Origin: Datisca glomerata
Lineage: Eukaryota > Streptophyta > Magnoliopsida > Cucurbitales > Datiscaceae
Assembly (NCBI GenBank): GCA_003255025.1
Contig: QANY01000225.1
Coordinates: 62,001-126,000, forward strand
Direction: 5' to 3'
Length of the DNA: 64,000 nt
This document shows positions 24,052 to 37,859 of this stretch, one piece after another. The translations under genes were made by a program, and so were the position numbers. Each line of letters opens with the position of its first letter. Position 1 is the stretch's first letter. The notes beneath the pieces are model-generated. The model did not search any database. It saw only the letters and a list, made by a program, of their open reading frames with translations, and was not told where the DNA came from.

Positions 24052-26274
24052 TGTCACAACCTGCATGCCACGCGGAGCGGCGATTGAAAAATTATTTTTG
24101 AAAAAAAGAAATTCGGAGTTGCTACCAATCAGTTTAAGGTGTGATTAGTCACCCGATTTTAAAATCAAATATTTTGGTCTGCAAAAATTTAAAGTTGGTT
24201 TAGGAGTCATTCGTGTGTGGGGAATGTATTAGCACCCCACAACACCCATTATGAAAAGTGGTTACCAAATTTAATCAAATGCTATCTAAATTATTTTTTA
24301 GAATAATGTTATAGAAATTCAATTTTGAATGTCCTATTTGGTACATTTTGCATCATAAAAATGAGTAAATAAATGACCTTAATGGGTGAAACAAAGACCA
24401 TTGAAAAATTATTTTTGTTTTTTTATATTTTTTTTAAATCAAAGCATTATTGGAGTTGCTCTCGGTATCCTAAAAATAACTGCTCACCTCGATAATTTAA
24501 TAAATTTAGTATCCCAAAAATTCCAAAGTCCGTCATCGAATTTTTTTTAGTGAAAAATAAATAAAGAAATTAACAAAATTTAAATCAAATTGATATGGTT
24601 TTAATTTATGGACGTCAACTCTGATGATAAAAGAATGAAATAATAATCACATACAATCATGACGATATGATAATAATACATATATAAATAAGAATAGATA
24701 ATAACTATAAAGAAAAAGAAAGAATAATGGAAAGAAATGTTAGAGATGATAAATATGTATGATAAATTTAAAAAGAATATGTGAAGTGAAAATAATGAAA
24801 CAATACGTGAAATAATTAAAAAGATATACAAAAATAAATTAAAAGAAACCAATAATATCTACTAAAAGTGAAAAAATAAAGAAACACAAAAAAACAAAAA
24901 AAAGAAATAAAAGGCAAACAACAAAAAACAAAACAAAAAAACTCAAAAAACAAAATAAATAAAANAATAAATTTTGTTATGTGTAAATAAATTAATCTAC
25001 GCAAAAATACTTAATTTCATATATAATTGGCATGAGCATGCTATTTTTTACTACATAGTCTATTAATTACCATTTTCATTTCTTCCCTCAATGCTAATCA
25101 ATTAGCAAAAGAATAATCATGGATGGTAACTAATTTAAATAAGTGTCACTAAAAAAAATAAATAATTTTGATTGGAATATAAATATATCATTTTTCTATT
25201 TTGGACTATTTAGTTCACTAATTACCATTTTTCCTTTCTTCCTTCATTTCTAGGATGATCATGGATGGTAACTAGTTTAAACAAATGTCACTAAAAAATC
25301 AATAAAAATTTCAAAATAAAATAATTTTTGTTTGGGATATAAATATACTATTTTTTAGACCACTTAGTTCACTAATTACCATTTTCCTTTCTTCCTTCAT
25401 TGCTAGGAATGATCATGGATGATAACTAGTTCAAACAACCATAAAAATGATGAACAAAAATTAAAAAGAAAAGAAGAAAAGACTTGTAAGAACATAAAAA
25501 AATCAAAGATTAAATATTTGCACAATCTTGTATAAAGATTTTACTCTTTATTTTATGCATTTTTATGTACGAGAAATTATCATAGGAGATCTTTTTATCA
25601 AATGTGTACTTTCAACCCATTAAAGGGCTGATTCACAATGAGTTAATTTTACACCCCTAAAAAACTTTATCCGCATCCTCATTGATTGAGTTGATGACAA
25701 AAATATCTCATTACCAAACTTGTAGAGAAATCAACAATACATAGAAACAAAACTTAAGATTAAGAGTAGGAGAAATGATAAAGAAAGAGTAAACAACTTA
25801 TGTATGGAAATGGAAATAAAGAATGAGTATGAAGAAGAGAGATGATGAATAATAATGAACAAGATATATTATAAGCTAAAATACAAGAAATTTGAACTAC
25901 TTTAATAGAAAGAATAGGAGAAGATGAAAGATGAATAGAAATAAAAACTCTCTTTCTCTACCTTTTTTAAAAAAAAGTCTCATATTTTCTCAAGACTTCT
26001 CTTTCTCTCTGTAAAATCTCTTCTCTTTCTCACTCTCCAAATCCCTCTTTTCAAGTGAAAACCTCCCCTATATTTATAGGCAAACTTAGAACTTCATTTT
26101 TTATTTTTAGTCCTTTTGTTCCCTTTTTTATTTTTTAGTCCTTGGACAATTCTTCTTATTTTTAGGCATTGGGCTATTTTTCAAATCATACACATAATCT
26201 TAAACTAGTATATGGGTCAAAAAATAAAATTTATATTTTTAAAGTATTGGACTAGATAAAATACGGTATCTACA
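24052..26274 (-). repeat. Isolated 2.2-kb gypsy LTR (copy A)
   Basis: It starts TGTCACAACC and ends GGTATCTACA on the plus strand and matches 35670-37859 over its whole length. Flanks ATAGC (24047-24051) and ATAGA (26275-26279) agree at 4 of 5 bases, as expected for a solo LTR target duplication. The region is A-rich with one unresolved base at 24965. Its right flank is also shared with the flank of copy C. Confidence 0.85.
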
Positions 26275-27500
26275 ATAGATCAATGAGATAAATTATAATT
26301 TTCAGACGAGCAGGATATAGACTTACTATGAGAGGAATTGCTGTGGAAATGGATTGTTGCTTCCCAGTAAACTGTCATATGTCGCTTTCTAACTACAATC
26401 AAAATATTTTGGTACGGAGAGATGATAGGGAATGGCAAGATGCAAAAAAAAGACCAACAAAAAGCAACCTATTTCACGTGTGCTAAGTACTTGTTGATGT
26501 CATAGTAACTCTTATTCAATTGAGTTTAAGAAAGGTAGTATGACGTAAATCTAGTTATAACTTCATATATTTTCTAGCGCATATATGTGAACAGCATGCA
26601 ATAATCGTAATTTGATAAATAAGACAATGGAGAAACAATTTACTTAATCATTGACTCTCGAACCTGCTGAGCTCTATCAGATTTTTTTATTTCTTATCCA
26701 GCACTGCCTAGTTTGATTCCATAGAAAAAGACCTACAACCAAGATTCACACACGATAAGTAATTATACTGTTATTCAAAACGCTTGCTTGGCGATTTGAG
26801 CAGTGAACAAGGTTGTAGTAAAGCACAAAACTTTGAGACCCTTCATATATATTGCAGTGAGATGAAGTAAAAACATGAACAACATAAAATGAAATGAAGA
26901 GATAGATAATCCTCAACCATGAATGTATACTCTACTGTCAGTAATGCAAAGAGTCAGCTTAATCCTCTACAATAATCAGTTGACAATGAACTGAAACCCG
27001 CCAATATCTCTATTATAAGCAAAACATTTCTGATTAAACAACTATCATGGATTAAAAGTAGTTAATCAACAAATTCTAATGAATAAATTTTCAAATAATT
27101 CACACAAACATGAACACAAATAAAGTATCTTGATTATAAGCAAAACACATTTTATTGAACATACATAAATGAGTTAAACAACATATTCCTAGAATTTGTT
27201 TACTACTTTTTGTGGCATGAAAAACGTCTGCTACATGATTCCTCATCATTTTTATATGTTTTTATAGTATCATTTTTATTTTCATTTTTTCAGAAGTGAA
27301 TAAACCATCAAAACATTAATAATAACTAAAAAGTCAATTTAGATTCATTAAACAATTTTCAAGGATGTTAAGCTTTGCCAACCCAAAAACAATTTACCTT
27401 CATATAAGCAAGATAATCAACACGTTTGTGGCAAAAGATACATCTGCAAGGAGAAATAAGTCTACAAGAGTAGATGTTTGTTGTAAAGCAAAAGTCAAGG
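26275..27500. other. Non-coding stretch; first 85 bp shared with 37860-37945
   Basis: ATAGATCAATGAGATAAATT and TTTTCAGACGAGCAGGAT recur right of LTR copy C. The rest shows no coding sequence. Confidence 0.6.
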
Positions 27501-28044
27501 TTATCAAACTTGTAGAGAAATTAACTATGCATGGAAATGAAACTTAAGATTAATACTAGGAGAAATGATAAAGAAGGAGCAAACAACTTATGTATGGAAA
27601 ATGACACAAAGAAATATCAAGTACATGAGTATGAAGAAGAGAGATGATGAATAATAATGAATAAGATATATTATAAGTTAAAATGCAAGAAATTTGAACT
27701 AGCTTAATAGAAAGAGTAGGAGAAGATGAAAGATGAATAGAAATGAAAACTCTATTTCTCTCCCTTTTGAATTCTCAAGACCTCTCTTTCTCTCTCTAAA
27801 ATCCCTTATTTTTCTTACTCTCCAAATCCCTATTTTCAAGTGAAGATCTCCCCTCTATTTATAGGCAAACTTAGAGCTTCACTTTTTATTTTTAGTCTTT
27901 TTGTTCCCTTATTATTTTTTAGTCCTTGGACAATTCTTCTTATTTTTAGGCATTGGGCTATTTTTCAAATCATACACATAGTCTTAGACTAGTATAAAAT
28001 TTGTATTTTTAAAGTATTCGACTGGATAAAATACGGTATCTACA
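27501..28044 (-). repeat. Truncated 3' LTR (copy B)
   Basis: It matches the right 560 bp of LTR A (from about 25712) and ends GGTATCTACA. The minus-strand sequence before it, ACAAAAAGCGGCAAC, is a polypurine-like tract. The remaining 1.7 kb of the LTR is missing at 27501. Confidence 0.85.
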
Positions 28045-28189
28045 GTTGCCGCTTTTTGTTCACGCTTCTGAACTTAGAAGGTTTACAAATGTGTAGATAA
28101 GTATTTTGATCGAGAAAAGACTATATGGATAAGGGGAATAGAATCCTCGACTTATTTGGGTTCTATGAAATGATAGAACTTATGAAATA

Positions 28190-28404
28190 GACCTGGATAG
28201 ACACAGGCTTCGACCTTGACTCAATTCAGGTTTGATTTAACCATATTAATTGAAACGGACCAGGCGCTGACATCGGGCTTCGACCGCGACAAAGTCAGGT
28301 TCGATTTAACCTAAGATAAAGAAAGGACATGGACCTGGATAGATGCAGGCTTCGACCTTATCTCGATGCTGGTTTGATTTAATCATATTAATTGAAATGG
28401 ACCA
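28190..28404. repeat. 73-bp direct repeat replacing the integrase region
   Basis: Copies at 28190-28262 and 28332-28404 share GACCTGGATAGA, AGGCTTCGACCTT and TTGATTTAA.CATATTAATT. A partial third (CTTCGACCGCGACAAAGTC) lies between. Confidence 0.85.
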
Positions 28405-30564
28405 ATAATATCTTGCTCTCGAGATTTTTTTATGAACCTCCTCTATGATTTGATTCGCTTCCCTTGCATCAACACATCTTAAGAGCACCATATCATAGTT
28501 TCTTTTGTTGAGTATTTCACCATTTAAGAAGAAACCCGTGGACAATCTTCTAATAGTGCATTTATCATTCTCAGAAGCTTTGGATAGATATTTCCCGCTC
28601 TTTATATATTTCTTGATGTCATGATACCATGGTATTGTGTCTGGCTCTTCTTCAACGCTCATAAAGTGAGCAGGAAAATCTCGCTTCTCAATTTTTATGG
28701 GTTGCACTTCTTCCTTAAAGTCTGCGGCAAGCATGGATGCTAAAGTTGTCAGTGCATCTGTAATTTGATCATTCTCTCTAGGTATATGGTCAAATGAGAT
28801 CACTTTAAAAGTTCGACTTAACTTAGTTACATGTTTGTTGTAAGGTACCATCTTGGAGTCTCTAGCTTCCCATTCTCCATTAATTATCGTATTACCAATG
28901 ATGAATCTCTGTACACTCAAAGCTTCCTTATCTTCATATCATAAGCTGCTTGAATTCCCATTAAACATGTCTCATATTCTGCCACATTGTTTGTACAGTC
29001 AAAAGCATAGTTTTTTCGTGAATGGGAAAAACTTTCCCTTAGGAGATATGAGTATTGCCCCAATTTCATGTCCTACATCATTAGATGCACCATCAAATAA
29101 CATTGTCCACAATTCTGGATCCATAGATTCTCCTTCTTTTTTTAATATGACTGATATGTTCTCATCAAGAAAATTAAACTTCATAGGCTCATAATCTTGC
29201 ACTGGTTAATCTGCCAGATAATCAGCAAGTACACTTCATATTCCGTGAGCAACAATTGCCACTTAGCAATTCCCCCAGATAGTGATGGCTTTTCAAAGAT
29301 ATACTTGATTGGATCCATCTTCAAAATTAACCAAGTGGTGTGGTATAACATGTACTGTCTAAGTAGATGAGCAACCCAGGCTAATGCACAACACGTTTTC
29401 TCCAACATCGAATAATTAGCCTCATAATTTGTGAACATTTTGCTTAAATAGTATATTGCTTGTTCTTTTCTTCCAGAGGCATCATGTTGACCAAGTACAC
29501 AACCCATGAATTTTCCTTTTACTATAAGACACAAAATGAGTGGATGCCCTGGAGTTGGAGGAACAAGTATATGCGGATTTTACAAGTATTGCTTGATCTT
29601 CTCAAAAGTAATTTGGTGATCATCATTCCATCATTCTGTATCACTTTTGCGGAGAAGTTTAAAGATACGTTCACAAGTTGCAGTTAGTTGTGAAATGAAC
29701 CAGACTATGTACTTTTATCTCCCCAAGAAACGTCTAACTTCCTTTTGAGTTTGAGGTGGTTGCATATCAATGATGGCTCGAACCTTGTCAGGGTCAACTT
29801 TTATTCCTTCATTGCTCACGACAAAGCCAAGTAATTTCCCTGAAGATGCTGCGAATGTACCCTTTGTTGGGTTAAGCTTTAACTGAAACTTTCTCAACCA
29901 TTTAAATAGTTTTCGTAGAGTGACAATATGATCTTCCCCTTGATGAGATTTGGCAATCATATCATCAATGTACACTTCAATTTTTTTATGCATCGTATCA
30001 TGAAACAGTGTTACCATTACCCGTTGGTAAGTCGCCCCTGCATTCTTTAGACCAAATAGCTTAACCTTATAACAAAATGTACCCCCACAAAGTTATAAAA
30101 GTGGTCTTTTCACGGTCTTCAAGAGCCATTTTGATTTGGTTATACCCCAAAAAACCATCCATGAAAGAGAAGGTTGAATGTCTTGTAGTGTTATCTACTA
30201 AGACATCGATATGGGGTGATGGAAGGTTGATCATCATTTCCATATCGAATTCCCTATTTTCGAGCCTAGCAATCCTCTTTCCTTTCTTTTGAGCTTCCAC
30301 TATCCTTCTATCAGTCTTGGTCGGTCTATATCCAAGCCCAAACCTTTGCTCATTCTTATCCCATTCGATTAACTTATTTATGCCTTGATGCTTATGTCCA
30401 AGTCCATTGCCTAGCTTTTATCCCCCTTTTATCACCAACTTTGCCACCATTTGAGATGCTTTTGATAGGCTTGATGTTAGAGTGAGTTTCCCACTAGCAA
30501 CAAATACGGTGTTCGCATGATCGAAATGAGCACTCCAATACTTATTCTGTCGCCTCAACATATG
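28405..30564 (-). pseudogene. Gypsy pol: reverse transcriptase, RNase H, second RNase H
   Basis: Reading down from 30300: PLPHIDVLVDNTTR-like start, FSFMDGFLGYNQIKMAL, then YIDDMIAKSHQGEDH (the catalytic YxDD is intact) and GKLLGFVVSNEGIKVDPDK. The first RNase H gives GCVLGQHDASGRKEQAIYYL and YMLYHTTWLILKMDPIKYIF. After a linker the second RNase H begins WTMLFDGASNDVGHEIGAIL, followed by NNVAEYE in another frame and NGEWEARDSKM, FDHIPRENDQITDAL. The reading then enters the integrase finger region (EVHKKISRARYYW) and stops. Frameshifts and stops split the chain. The duplicated RNase H matches the Tat clade. Confidence 0.92.
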
Positions 30565-31194
30565 TCATGGTAGCCGACTTGGATACCAATAAATCTTCTT
30601 CCCCATATATACAATGAGGTTATGATCCATTATAAATTTCAGCTTCTGATGTAAGGAAGACGGTACTGCCCCGGTAGAGTGAATCCATGGTCGACCTAAA
30701 AGAAAAATGTATGTTGGATTTATGTCCATCACTTCGAAAACAATATTGAATAGGCATGGCCTGATTCGAATTTGTATCTCTATGTCTCTGACTACATCTC
30801 TTCGGGTACCGTCGAATGCTCTTACTATCATTATGCTCGGTCGCATATGTGTCGCATCCACATGGAGCTTTGCTAGTGTGGATCTTGGCATTACATTTAG
30901 AGATGCGCTGTTATCAATCAATACTTTTGCAACAACATAATTCCTACATTTCACGGATATATGTAAAGCTCTGGTGTGTCCAGTACCATTGATAGGGATT
31001 TCATCATCTGTGAAAATGATAAAATTTGGTGCAGTAATATTTTTCACAATTCCACTCAACTTCTCCACCGTAATGTCATGACATACATATGTTTGATTCA
31101 AAACCTTCAATAATTCTTGGCGATGTGGTTCAGAATTCAGAAAGAGTGAAAATAAAGATATGCGAGCATGTAAGCGATTAAGTTTTTCTATCAC
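30565..31194 (-). pseudogene. Gypsy retropepsin-type protease segment
   Basis: A 209-residue open segment holds the aspartic protease: HTRALHISVKCRNYVVAKVL leads to the active-site region LIDNSASLNVMP, then VDATHM, RAFDGTRRDVV, and the flap/C-terminal VMDINPTYIFLLGRPWIHS and SSLHQKLKFI. The catalytic Asp is present. In related plant elements the site reads DNGSALN, so DNSASLN has a local change. The protease would process the polyprotein. It lies between gag and RT in the expected order. Confidence 0.85.
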
Positions 31195-34100
31195 CTTATA
31201 CTTGCTTTACTTAATGAGCTTCAAAAATTCACATACTTCTTCTTCAGCCATTGCTCTTTCCTTCTTATTATATTTGGGTCTATCACTTGGTCGCCATGCA
31301 TTTCTCCTTGGAACTCATGACCATTGTTGCCTTCTTTGGCTTTCCCTTTCCTTTGCCTTTCAAACTCATCACTTTTACCCGTTTTTAAAACTTCTGGTGT
31401 ATAGCATCTGCCACTCCTCGTCATTCCTCCTACTCACGAAATATTAGTTGTGGGGAGATAAGGGTCTGACGGATTTAACGCTTGAGTTTGGTCGTTACCG
31501 CTTGTAATGACCTCATATCCATACATCCATGGTACTGCTCTTGAATCCTTATAAGCAAACGCACCCGGTATTAGGATGGGATGGGCATCAGAGCATAAGA
31601 CGTAGTGGTGTGAGTTGACTTTTCCTCATAAGGTATTGTGAGAGGTTTTGAGATATAGGGCGACACTTCAACATTAACTTCAGATGATTCTTTAGTTATC
31701 ATGAGGACTAAATAGTCATCTTCCTGGTATTCCCTTTCTGTTTTATGACTTATTATAAGTATCTTTGCATCCAACAAATTTTGCACTTCCATTTTAAAAT
31801 TAGCGCATTCCTCAATTGTATGCCCCGTCACATTCTTATGAAACAAATAATCAAAGTCATGCATATGCTTCCTAGAAATGCCTTCATCCTCTAAGCGTGT
31901 TGGGTAGATGTACCATACTTTAGAAGAAGATGGAAAAGTATTTCCATTGAAGTGCTCACATCTTCCACATCATTCTTTCCATATGAAAAATATTCCTCAA
32001 TTGCATTTACGGTAGGATTCTCATGATTTGGTATAGGGTTGAAATTGATATATGAGTTCTCATTATCCTTTTTGAAATTCAACCATATAGCCTTGATCGA
32101 TGATTGTACTCTACCTTTTAGTGCCATGAAATTCTCAGTTCAATGTCCCACGCCCGAGCATGATAATCACAGCGAATAGTCGGATCATTCCACCTTGGGT
32201 ATGGTGGCTGTAGAGGTTCATCAGGAATTGGCACCAATTGATTATTCTGTATCAATTATGGTAAGAGTTATGTATATAACATGAAGATTGGATCATATTA
32301 GATAAAACTTTGTTATTTCTATTTCCCCTCAAAGGTTGATCAGCCTGACCAACATTTTGCTAGTGAGTCGGTGGTCTGAAACCGGGTATCAGGTTGTTTT
32401 GAAATGCTGATTGGTTAGAGTGATAATTGTATAGAATTTATGAGGTATTTTCCACATATGATGTCATAGATTTGGGCCATTCACTATACTTTGGAAATCC
32501 CAACCTCGGGTTCGCAGCTTGTGATGGGTACCTAAAATTGATCGTCTGTACGTCTCCTTCTTTTTGCTTCAACGACGGCCCCTTTTTTACGGATGATGTA
32601 TCTGATACGACTTCTAAAATCCCTCCATTCTTTACCCCATATTCAATCCTTTCACCAATCACTATAATGTTAGAGAAGTTTTTTAAGCGTTTCGAATCAT
32701 CCTATCGTAGAATGGAGATGTCAAGGCATTGATAAATACTACAGCCATATCCTTTTCTGACAAGAGAGGGTGTACCCGAGCAGCTAATTCCCTCCACCTC
32801 TATGCATATTCTTTAAAGCCTTCAGTAGGCCTTTTCTCCATCCTTTGTAGATCTAGACGATCAAGAGCCATGTCTATGTTGTACATGTATTGTCTTAAGA
32901 AAGCATTAGCTAAATCTTTCCACCTCCGAATATGTTGGTCATCCAATTGGATATACCAGCGAGATGCATTTGAAAAAAATGAATCAGCAGCTTATCATCA
33001 TTTGCACAAAGAGTCATCTTTCTGCACTACATAATAAGGTGACTTCTCGAGCATGTACTACCATCATAGTTTTCAAACTCAGGTAATTTGAATTTGTGTG
33101 AGATGGTTACATCTGGGACCAAACATAATTGGGTGGCATCAATGGTACCATATACATCTGATCCTTCAATGGCGCGTAATCTTTCCTCTAAAAAGTCCAT
33201 CTTATTTTTCGACAACGAGTCTTCGATTGGTTTAGTAACAAGCCTTTGTCCCCTTGGGTCATCAACATCGAGTATAATAATTGCTCATTAGTGAGTTCGT
33301 CTTGTGGAGTGAAAGCTTGGTTGTGGCCAAGTGTCATTGTGGATGCGTTGTACCCAATTTTTCCTGTCTGCATCATTTCTTGACATTTGGAAATGGATAG
33401 AGCTGGATTACTGGTGTTAAAGCATGCTGAAAGTGGTCGGTCTAATGACGTTGATAGGTTGGAGTGAACCGAGGAGGGTAAGGTGGATTATCGTTTGATA
33501 GTTAATTTTGTGATGATTGAGCCCCTTGCGGATTTTCAAGACAAGCTTTTCCCTTACTTGCGGCGAGGAGTTCCAAAACTCTGGCCATTTGCTCTTTCAT
33601 CTCCCTAATTTCTTCTTTCATTTCCTCTCACGATTGCTGTCTTTCTTACTTGTCCATGACCCTAACTTGAGCTCGCGTTCAATAGGGATGTCGGAGTTGA
33701 CGGGCTTTCTTTGAAAAGTTTTCTGAAATAAATAAAAATAAAACAATGAGATGGTAGATTTTGCTAATGAAAAAGAATAAATAAAAATAGGAATAATAAT
33801 AATGAAAGTAATTTTATGCATGGGAAATGATATTGCGCAAAGTGGAAGTCCAAAAGTACTCAATTTCATTCAGTTAGTAGAGCCATCCACTACAATTGAG
33901 TATGTAGAAGTCAACTACACTACTCCACAATATGAGTTTATACAAAATGACCTAAATCTCTGTTGATTTCTTCTAAAAATTTAGACAAGTTATCCCTATT
34001 AGGATGGATGGGCAAAACACTTTTTTTCCCAAAAATAATGCTTGTTCTGCCAAATTGCTCGCTCTCACAGCCACGCCTTTAAGCCATTCCATAGCCTGCC

Positions 34101-35040
34101 CTGATCGTTGTCAAATGAAGTCGTGCTCTTTTTATAGTAATTGGTTATCATATCCCAGTGCGTCGACATTAGCATCATTATTTCTTGCCAATTTTTCTGC
34201 CACATTCTGATACACTCTAACTTGGTGCTCAAGGCTTGCAATGCCATTCAATAGTTCTTCATTTGGTGACTCGGTCTTCCTAACTTTTGGATTCTCTAAA
34301 TCAACTTGTAATTATCAGCGATTCGTTGTAATGAGTCATATTGTTTTTCTAACTTAACAATTTACGCATTCTTCTTATCGACAACCTCCTTAACCTCTTC
34401 TAAAACCTCTTGTAGAAGCTTATTTTTCCTTTCTAGCTTCATGATTTGATCCTCTTGTTCATACATTACCCCTCGCAAATTTTCATTGTCCTCTACCATT
34501 TTTCTAATTTTGTTGTTCAGTTTGCGAGTGTCAATTCCCAACTCTGAGTTTTTCAACTTTAGATATTCTTGATCCTTAACCTTGTTTCTCAAATCTCTGA
34601 GTTATTTTTCAGCTTATCCTGTGTTTGCCAAACAAATTCGTCTCGACTGTTACACGTCTATTTTCAATGGGGCTTGATATTCTTCAATTGTATAAGTAAG
34701 ATCAATTGTTCCAAAGTTGAAACAAATGTACAGAGGGTCCCAAAAATGCATTAAAGCCTTAAGAACGAGAGCGTTGACCGTATTATATTGAAGATAAGCG
34801 ATGTGACCATATTTACCGACAAACAAATTTTTCTACTCCGATGAAAAATCCTCTCATATCTTCTTTAACCTCTCCAAGTCAGTGTGTGAGAACTCTATCT
34901 TAGTGATTGAAGGTAGAAGAATGACATCCTTCTTTTTTAGACAATCTCCTTTTCGTTTCTGCGTTTCCTCTTACCATTGGGCTACTATAACTTGATTTTC
35001 TATCACACTCAGAGTAGAAATCATGGTCTCTAAAATATGA
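31195..35040 (-). pseudogene. Gypsy gag with DUF7745-like N-terminus and coiled coil
   Basis: The N-terminal part (about 35040-34680) reads MISTLSVIENQ, then KYGHIAYLQYNTVNALVL and HFWDPLYICFNFGTIDLTYT, the style of the DUF7745/plant-mobile-like domain that heads many plant gypsy polyproteins. A coiled coil follows (34592-34362: MVEDNENLRGVMYEQEDQIM). The retrotransposon gag domain is at about 33215-32640 (FKLPEFENYDGSTC, YCRKMTLCANDDKLLIHFF, FKEYAQRWRELAARVHPL). The C-terminal part ends near 31571 with a HxxTGHTIEECANFK motif. Many frameshifts and stops are present. Confidence 0.82.
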
Positions 35041-35643
35041 ATGAATTGAATACTTCTTTACAATTTCTATTACACAGTATGATGCATGTATGCAAAAAAT
35101 AAAGACAAAGTCAGAAGTGAAACAATGGAGAAGAAAAGAAATATTTAAAGAGCGTAGGACATATATACATGAACAAAATTAGTCATGATATCATGATTAA
35201 CCAGAATCTCTATTTCTATCAAACATTGGCCATGAGATGCATGTGTGGTTGGGCTCTCAAATCTCTTAATATGCTCTTAGGTTGTCCTCAATATTATCCA
35301 AACGGAGTAACAGAGGCCCCCAAACTATATCTTGAAAGGGTCGACCTAAGTGAGAACTTTCATGAGCCTGCACGGGAATCGAAATTCTATGAAGGCATTC
35401 CACTACTCATTCTCACTAATCCTAAAGGGAAAGCCCGGGTACAGGGCTAGTGTATATGTGTGAAATTAAAAATTAGTAAAAAAAATATACTTTTTTTTAT
35501 AAAAAAGAACTGTATACAACTACAAGCAGAAATTAGGAAAAAAACAATGAATCAAATAAACAAACAAAGAACCACACAAAAAGATAGAATATGATGAAAT
35601 TTTGGCTTGACTCTCTATCGATCTAAAAATGATTAGACCAATC

Positions 35644-35669
35644 GTTTGTCTCCAGTGGAGTCGCCAAGC
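35644..35669 (-). other. Primer-binding site next to LTR copy C
   Basis: On the minus strand, directly after the LTR, the sequence is TTGGCGACTCCACTGGAGAC, the form commonly seen as primer-binding site in plant gypsy elements. The tRNA was not determined. Confidence 0.6.
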
Positions 35670-37859
35670 TATCGCAACCTACATGCCACGCGGAGCAACG
35701 ATTGAAAAATCATTTTTGAAAAAAAAGAAATTCGGAGTTGCTAACAATCAGTTTAGGGCGTGATGATCACCAAATTTTAAAATCAAATATTTTGGTCTGC
35801 GAAAATTTAAAGTTGGTTACCAAATTTAAAAAGTGGTTACCAAATTTAATCAAATGTTGTCTAAATTATTTTTTTAAATAATGTTATAGAAATTCAGTTT
35901 TGAATGTTCCATTTGGTACATTTTACATCATAAAAATGAACAAATAAATGACCTTAATGGGTGGTACAAAGACCATTAATTTTTTTTTTTATATTTTTCT
36001 TAAATCAAAGCATTATTGGAGTTACTCTCGGTATCCTAAATATAACTCATCACCTCGGTAATTTGAGAAATTTGGTATCCCAAAATTTCAAAGTCCGTTA
36101 TCGGATTTTTTTAGTGAAAACTAAATAATGAAATTAACAAAATTTAAATCAAATTGTTATGGTTTTAATTTATGAACGTCAACTCTGATGATAAAAGAAT
36201 GAAATAATAATCACATACAATCGAGACGATATGACAATAATACATATATAAATAAGAATAGATAATAACTATAAAAAAGAATAATGGAAAGAAATGTTAG
36301 AGATGATAAATATGTATGATAAATTTAAAAAAAATATGTAGAGTGAAAATAATGAAACAATACGTGAAATAATTAAAAAAATAAACAAAAATAAATTAAA
36401 ACAAACAAGTAATAACTACAAAAGTAGAAAAAATAAACAAACATAAAAAAAGAAAAAAATTAATACAATAAATTGCTTAATTTTGTTATTTTAAAGATAT
36501 ATATATATATAATTATTTAATAAATAAATTAATAATAAATTTTGTTATGTGTAAATAAATTAATCTATGAAAAAAATGCTTAATTTCATACATAATTAGC
36601 ATGAGCATGCTATTTTTGACTACATAGTCTATTAATTATCATTTTTCATTTCTTCCCTCAATGCTAATCAAATAGTAAAAGAATGATCATGGATGGTAAC
36701 TAATTTAAACAAGTGTCACTAAAAAAAATAAATAATTTTGTTTGGAATATAAATATACCATTTTTTTGTTTTGGACTATTTAGTTCACTAATTAATATTT
36801 TTCCTTTCTTCCTTCATTGCTAGAAATGATATGAATGGTAACTAGTTTAAAAAAGTGTCACTAAAATAATCAATAAAACTTACAAAATAAAATAGTTTTT
36901 GTTAAATATACTATTTTTTTATTTTGGACCACTTAGTTCATTAATTGCCATTTTTTCTTTCTTCATCCATTGCTAGGAATGATTATGGCTGGTAACTAGT
37001 TCAATCAAGCGTCACAAAAATGATTAAAAAAAATTAAAAAATTAAAAAAGACTTGTAAGAACATAAAAAAAAATCAAAGTTTAAATATTTGCATAATCTT
37101 ATATAGAGGTTTTACTCTTTATTTTATGCATTTTTATGTATGAGAAATTATCATAGAATAACTTTTCATCAAATGTATACTTTCAATCCATTAAAAAGTT
37201 GATTCATATTGAGTTAATTTTACACCTCTCAAAAACTCTATCCTTATCCTCATTGATTGAGTTGATGACAAAAATATCTCACTATCAAACTTGTAGAGAA
37301 ATCAACTATACATGGAAACAAAAACTTAAGATTAAGAGTAGGTGAAATGATAAAGAAAGAGCAAACAACTTATGTATGGAAAAGGGAATAAAGAAATATC
37401 AATTACATGAGTATGAAGAAGAGAGATGATGAATAATATAAACAAGATATATTATAAGCTAAAATACATGAAATTTGAACTACCTTAATAGAAAGAATTG
37501 GAGAAGATGAAAGATGAATAGAAATGCAAACTCTCTTTCTCTACCTTTTTTTTAAAAAGAAATCTCATATTTTCTCAAGACCTCTCTTTCTCTCTCTAAA
37601 ATCTCTTTTCTTTCTCACTCTCCAAATCCCTCTTTTCAAGTGAAAACCTCTCATATATTTATAGGCAAACTTAGAACTTCACTTTTTATTTTTAGTCCTT
37701 TTGTTCCCTTTTTATTTTTTTAGTTCTTGGACAATTCTGCTTATTTTTAGGCAATGTGCTATTTTTCAAATCATACACATAGTTTTAAACTAGTATATGA
37801 GATGAAAAATAAAATTTATATTTTTAAAGTATTAGACCGAATAAAAAATGATATCTACG
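35670..37859 (-). repeat. 5' LTR (copy C)
   Basis: It aligns along its length with copy A (24052-26274). The termini are altered: TATCGCAACC instead of TGTCACAACC, and ATATCTACG instead of GGTATCTACA. This suggests an old element. Confidence 0.88.

Larger units (their letters stand above)
27501..37859 (-). mobile_element. Ty3/gypsy retrotransposon with 2.2-kb LTR, integrase lost
   Basis: Minus-strand order: 5' LTR (37859-35670), primer-binding site, gag with a DUF7745-like N-terminus, protease, RT, RNase H, second RNase H, direct repeats where integrase should be, then a truncated 3' LTR (28044-27501). Tat-lineage style with two RNase H domains. Confidence 0.85.

Noticed and set aside
24601..25004. 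Minus-strand hydrophobic ORFs in LTR A
   Set aside because: They arise from A-rich LTR sequence (reverse strand T-rich, so Phe/Ile/Tyr) and span an unresolved base.
35169..35450. 93-codon plus-strand ORF near the primer-binding site
   Set aside because: It lies antisense in the leader of a minus-strand gypsy element and shows no recognisable domain.
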